DNA of 6,405 nucleotides, taken from assembly GCA_003152145.1 (NCBI GenBank), contig PLZL01000446.1, forward strand, positions 4,935 to 11,339, in the 5' to 3' direction. Below the pieces are notes generated by a model. The model saw only the letters and a program-made list of their open reading frames with translations, made no database searches and was not told the DNA's origin. The position numbers and the translations under genes are program-made. This stretch comes from Limisphaerales bacterium (GTDB taxonomy: Bacteria > Verrucomicrobiota > Verrucomicrobiae > Limisphaerales > UBA11358). Positions 6,081 through 6,405 of this stretch are shown one piece after another. Positions within the stretch are counted from its first letter, which is position 1. Every line of letters begins with the position of its first letter.

Positions 6081-6405
6081 GTGCGCGTCGTCCGGAAGCA
6101 TGTTACACCCGCTTGGACTCGCAGTTTCCCAATTACCAAGGAGCCAACAACTCTTGGCGAACATCTCAGAAAGAAACGATTTTCGGCAGGACTCCGGCAA
6201 TCGGAAGCGGCTCAAATACTGGGGGTTAGCAAGAGAACCCTTAGCTCTTGGGAAACAGACCGAGTGCATCCGGCTTGGGCTTTTCAGCCCCGGTTGACCG
6301 CCTATCTGGGCTATGACCCATTCACCAATCCGACGCTCGGAAGCCCCAAGGGCAACGAACCGTCGTGCGTTGCCTTTTTATCAAAAAATGCTCCCGTCAC
6401 CCTTG
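6081..6405 (+). CDS. XRE/Cro-type helix-turn-helix regulator, partial (runs off window)
   Basis: This gene has no ATG. The frame is open from 6045 (after TAA at 6042-6044) to the window end; GTG 6081 is the best available start and TTG 6060 an alternative, neither with a clear Shine-Dalgarno. From GTG 6081, residues 25-33 are LGEHLRKKR, residues 38-58 form the HTH (LRQSEAAQILGV, then SKRTLSSWE as recognition helix), and 75-81 are YLGYDPF. The 'LGEHLRKKR...GL.Q.E.A..LGV...T...WE...P....LGYDPF' pattern is a DNA-binding domain I know from Verrucomicrobiota and other soil bacteria, often in tandem. After a linker (SPKGNEPSCVAFLSK) the sequence reads 'NAPVTL', matching the 'EPTTLGEH' that opens the first domain, so a second repeat probably begins at the edge. 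Targets unknown. The missing ATG could mean a non-standard start or a 5' truncation. Confidence 0.72.
   Translation, partial: MRVVRKHVTPAWTRSFPITKEPTTLGEHLRKKRFSAGLRQSEAAQILGVSKRTLSSWETDRVHPAWAFQPRLTAYLGYDPFTNPTLGSPKGNEPSCVAFLSKNAPVTL

Noticed and set aside
6032..6229. Plus-strand ATG frame at the right end, including 'KSVPFVAFLRQG'
   Set aside because: The VAFL resemblance to the HTH linker (and a shared CGTTGCCTTTTT 12-mer at 6058 and 6368) hinted at a frameshifted first repeat, but the spacing to the HTH does not match and the rest of the frame is unlike the family. The HTH reading in the neighbouring frame is far stronger.

Overview
The window looks like chromosomal DNA of a moderately GC-rich Gram-negative soil-type bacterium, most probably Verrucomicrobiota (Pedosphaera-like) or less likely Acidobacteriota. 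This rests on the mix of families (GH35/DUF5597 enzyme, DUF3300-DUF2950 envelope pair, tandem-HTH XRE regulator, hydrophobe/amphiphile RND pump), the general lack of Shine-Dalgarno sequences at starts, and a long perfect hairpin of a kind I associate with verrucomicrobial intergenic DNA. The taxonomic call is inference.

Layout. Bases 1-534 (+) are the 3' end of a large enzyme gene, read as the C-terminal DUF5597 region of a GH35 beta-galactosidase-like protein, with two Ala/Thr/Gly/Pro-rich low-complexity insertions. Bases 535-1034 are non-coding between convergent genes and contain a 12-bp perfect hairpin with a TTCG loop (548-575). Two exported proteins of unknown function follow on the minus strand as an operon: DUF3300 (2029-3183, upstream) and DUF2950 (1035-2015, 13 bases downstream). 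A 340-bp divergent control region (3184-3523) has several inverted repeats and a good sigma70-like promoter facing right.

On the plus strand, 3524-5881 is a badly damaged RND efflux permease. It has the canonical family start and TM1, then an in-frame TAG at codon 200. The same frame then continues for 585 codons through the TM4 Asp-Asp pair and the second periplasmic loop. At about codon 706 the protein stops looking like an RND pump and becomes, in frame, the C-terminal half of a MarR-family repressor, ending at that regulator's own-looking stop. The last third of the pump (TM8-TM12), the first half of the MarR protein and any adaptor or outer-membrane genes are absent.

After a short gap, the window ends inside an XRE/Cro-type helix-turn-helix gene with no ATG start (frame open from 6045). 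It has one complete HTH domain, a linker, and what looks like the start of a second copy.

Working together: DUF3300 and DUF2950 are probably co-transcribed and act in the envelope. The RND locus was probably once a MarR-controlled efflux operon, now collapsed by deletion (or joined by misassembly). I see no CRISPR array, tRNA, rRNA or insertion sequence. The most notable item is the in-frame RND::MarR junction.
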